From: Canna indica
Lineage: Eukaryota; Streptophyta; Magnoliopsida; Zingiberales; Cannaceae
NCBI GenBank assembly: GCA_034359265.1
Contig: CP136891.1
Coordinates: forward strand, 77,182,501-77,246,500
Direction: 5' to 3'
Length of the DNA: 64,000 bases
Positions within the stretch are counted from its first letter, which is position 1; each line of letters opens with the position of its first letter. Shown here in pieces: positions 61,136-64,000 of the stretch. The notes under the pieces are model-generated. The model ran no database searches, was not told where the DNA came from, and was given only the letters and a program-made list of their open reading frames with translations. A program made the translations under genes and the position numbers.

Positions 61136-61568
61136 TTCTCACCCTGCCTTTGTCGGTCGATCCTCTTTTATCAATCAAGTTCTTTCGCTCTCCGGTGAAG
61201 CCTGTGGAATTTGATGGAGGCGCAGTGATTATCTTCTATGATCTGTTGTGGTAAAGTACCCTTCCAGATCGAACCCTCGGGTTTTCCCTTTAGAATTGGG
61301 TTTGGATCCTCTTCAAGTGAGAATTTAGAATTGGATGTTCTTGTCCTTGAATCGCAGCCGTCTCCTTTGTTGGGTCCCACATAAAATAAATGGTGCACTT
61401 TTGTCCCGTATGATTAATAATTGGAGAAGATCCGGTCGCACACGATGCAGTCTGTTCGTATAGAAATTCCTGTTCGTCTCTCCTCTCTGCGTTGTTCCTC
61501 CTGCGCGGTCTCATCTTCCATCTTTCTCAGAGGAGTCGATCGAGAGTTCCTTTTTTGGCCCAGTTTCC
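61136..61568. promoter_or_regulatory. Divergent promoter between NDUFB7 and the Rab gene
   Basis: Both 5' leaders and both promoters must fit in these 433 bases. No TATA box is evident. Open frames crossing this stretch do not resemble proteins. Shared regulation is inference. Confidence 0.5.
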
Positions 61569-62389
61569 ATGGCAACGATCGGGAACAACAGCTTCAACGC
61601 CAAGCTTGTGAGCCGCACCTTCGGTTACTGCTCTTTACGTTGATTTTTCGATATTAAAATTGTATATTCCTGAACCCCAGGTCCTGCTAGGTGACATGGG
61701 CACTGGGAAGTCTAGCCTCGTCCTTCGATTCGTCAAGGGCCAGTTCCTGGAATTCCAGGTACCGGTTGATCCGATTCCAGGATTTTTCTTTCTTTTGTTT
61801 TAATTTGAATTTGGTTCTTGAGCAATTCAATGATGAAAGCTAGGGTTTTCTAACCGGTCGTTGTCTTTCTATTGCAGGAGTCCACGATTGGAGCAGCCTT
61901 CTTTTCGCAGACACTTGCAGTGAGCGATGCCACAGTCAAGCTAGAGATTTGGGACACGGCCGGGCAGGAGAGATATCACAGCTTGGCTCCGATGTACTAC
62001 AGAGGAGCAGCGGCGGCAATTATTGTGTACGATATCTCCAGAATGGTGTGTAGTGCCTGATCCTGCTTTCATTCGCTGTCCACGGTTTAGTTTAGGAACC
62101 TTTCTTGATTGATGAAGTTCGTTGTTTTCTTGTGCTCATAGTTCTTGTCCTATTTTATAACTTCCTTATTCTCTCGCGAATATAGGAATCCTTTGAGAGG
62201 GCTAAGAAGTGGGTGCAAGAGCTGCAAAAACAAGGTCATTTAAAGCCGGAACATGTTGATCTCTGATAGTAAATTGACTGACGATTTTTATGCTGTTTTT
62301 GAAATGGTATTGCAGGCAATCCGGACATGGTTACTGCTCTTGCAGGAAATAAATGTGACTTAGAAGATAAACGGATGGTTCCAACTGAG
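61569..62389 (+). CDS. Rab5-type small GTPase (RABF2/RHA1-ARA7-like), partial
   Basis: Five exons are visible: 61569-61607, 61681-61758, 61878-62045, 62186-62234 and 62316-62389, coding the first 136 residues; the rest lies beyond the window. Motifs: P-loop GDMGTGKS (17-24), switch I Thr42 in [16 protein letters not shown] (64-70) with the catalytic Gln69, [17 protein letters not shown], and NKCD (123-126). The N-terminus [13 protein letters not shown] has no MGC myristoylation signal, so it belongs to the conventional Rab5 (RABF2) type that acts on early and multivesicular endosomes, with a C-terminal prenyl motif expected off-window. The donor after exon 5 is GC (AG then GCAAGT at 62390). 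Met19 and Thr21 in the P-loop differ slightly from the usual plant sequence. Confidence 0.93.
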
Positions 62390-63999
62390 GCAAGTTGTTT
62401 GATGTCCCTAACAATTTTCATTTAAGTTGCACTCCTGACATCATCATGAGCTTAGCTTTCATTTTGCTGAGTCTGACTTTAGTGGTGAGTCAATAGTCAT
62501 GGATTATTTATGTTACATGTAGCATTTTTTCTTAAAAATATGGCCTTGTGATTAGAGTAAAGCTGCCAGGCATCATGAACATGAAAATTAAAAGTGTGAA
62601 TGGAATGGCTATGAATCTTAATTGCATACAACTATCCTGTTCAGTTACATGAGAAATTGAGGCTACCAGCCTACCCTTAAGAAGGAAATTCGTCTAAACC
62701 AAATTAGACTTGTTTGGATTGAGGGAATTGGACAAGAAGGAAGCAATCCCATTTTATTTATGTGGATGGAGATGGAATGATACTTATCCCTCCATTCCCC
62801 GCAATATACTTATTTTCTAATTCCCCCAAATTTGAGGCAATTCATTATTGTTGCCCTCCCCTCCCTTTCCTCTCCCTTACTAATATCCTCTTAATCAAGC
62901 CTTTGAGATGTTGTTCTCACATGTTCTTTTTTATTGGAACTACTTCATAATTTTTTATGAAGTGCATACATTTCTTATTTGAACCTATATCATGCTTGAC
63001 CAACATCCATCTCTCCATTCTCCAGTAGCAATACTAGTGAACTCTTGTTGCATTCCACTTTTAAGTATTAGTCCATCCATATTTACAAAGTCTGAAGGGA
63101 TTTCTTTTGATGAAGCAAGCAGTGCAATTGCTTAATAATTTGTATGAACCAAATTGCAGTATGTATTGAAAAAAATTAGAACAATTTAGAGCCTAGTTTA
63201 ATTTGTAGTCTGACGCTGAATACGTGCATCTTAACAGGAGATAGTTGATAACTTGATATTCCTTAAAGAAGTATTAAGCATCTGGACCATACAGGTTAAG
63301 CATGCCTTTTTATAGTTTTCTTCCCAAATAAAAGATTCAGTAGCACCCAGAATTCAGGTTGTGAATAAGAAAATCGGAATATGCAAGAACTATATGTAGT
63401 CCCTGAAATGTGTATGCTACTTGACTGTTATAGTTGGGGCCTTTTCTAGCAACATTTCACTTTTGTAGTTAACTTGTCACTTTGTTCAGAATCTTCAAAA
63501 TTCTAACATACAGGAGATAAAAGGGTATATTATCTGTTATTTATATTAAACAAGATCAAGAATATTGTAGTTAAATACTTTAATAACCATTATAACTATG
63601 TACCTTGAAATGGACAATGTTGTTTGTGTGCATTTCATGAACTAAAATTCGCCATTATTCATATTTATTGACTAGATTTTGATATACATTACAATCATTC
63701 AAAGACATTGTTGGTACTTATCACCATAGTTTTAAATATCATAGTGTACCAGGTGGATGATTGGTGCTCACTGGTTTTTGAAAAATAGGGTACTGGTACA
63801 TCCGGGTACAGCCCAGTACCAAGGTATATTGAATGTAATGCCTGGTACAGGGCTTGTACCGAGTCGGTACCGGACCGAATAGCTGGTTTTCCGGCCCTTA
63901 AGAATGTTTTGTAGAGGCCCAAATGATTTTTTATGGTTTTAGGGGTTATATAAAGCCCTCAAACCTCTCATTTACCTCCTCACTTACTAATACTATCAA
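62390..63999. other. Long Rab intron reaching the window edge
   Basis: No further Rab exon was recognised in these 1.6 kb. From about 63720 to the edge lies a repeat rich in GGTACC, GTACCGG and CGGTACC words (for example ACCGAGTCGGTACCGGACCG), with related words at 52880-53010 in the MCD1 intron. It is probably a dispersed transposon cut by the window border. Confidence 0.5.
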
Positions 64000-64000
64000 A

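Overview
The window is nuclear DNA from a flowering plant. It holds split genes with GT-AG introns, plant-only gene families (an L-type lectin receptor kinase, a calcium-dependent protein kinase, a PPR-DYW editing factor and an MCD1-like plastid-division factor), and many plant transposons with intact target-site duplications. GC-rich first exons next to AT-rich introns and intergenic DNA fit a monocot, probably not a grass; this is inference from composition only. I recognised no rRNA, tRNA, CRISPR array, virus or bacterial operon.

Layout. 0-1.4 kb: an intronless SGNH/PC-esterase-like membrane protein on the minus strand. 1.4-16.5 kb: a transposon block with no host gene. It holds a MULE-type MITE (9-bp TSD), two hAT-type elements (8-bp TSDs), and an old LINE (L1-type) relic broken up by a 5.7-kb CACTA element, by a non-coding copia-type LTR element that itself carries a second CACTA element, and probably by a Tourist-like element. 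16.6-18.6 kb: an intronless L-type lectin receptor kinase. 21.6-25.5 kb: a seven-exon calcium-dependent protein kinase. 26.1-28.9 kb: an intronless PPR-DYW protein, tail to tail with the kinase. 29.4-30.6 kb: a satellite-like array between inverted repeats. 32.4-43.8 kb: a 17-coding-exon SAS10/UTP3 (THAL-like) gene on the minus strand, with introns carrying a MULE-MITE, a hAT MITE, and a TRIM nested in a copia LTR. 44.3-48.1 kb: a p34 (alpha/gamma-adaptin-binding) gene, head to head with SAS10. 49.2-54.3 kb: an MCD1-like gene on the minus strand with a Tourist-like MITE in an intron. 54.4-60.8 kb: gene-free repeats including a segmental duplication. 60.8-61.1 kb: the complex I subunit NDUFB7 on the minus strand, head to head with a Rab5-type GTPase (RABF2-like) that begins at 61569 and runs off the right edge.

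The host genes are unrelated housekeeping or signalling genes: ribosome biogenesis, adaptor trafficking, plastid division, respiration, endosomal transport, calcium signalling, organelle RNA editing and surface perception. There is no operon logic. The only structural pairing is two divergent promoters and two convergent 3' ends.

I found no convincing undescribed system. The most informative material is the transposon stratigraphy. Two CACTA elements carry homologous second genes but different terminal repeat motifs, and the larger has lost its transposase core at a junction that can be placed to within about 15 bases. Exon boundaries were worked out by hand from splice consensus, reading phase and protein continuity; none has transcript support here.
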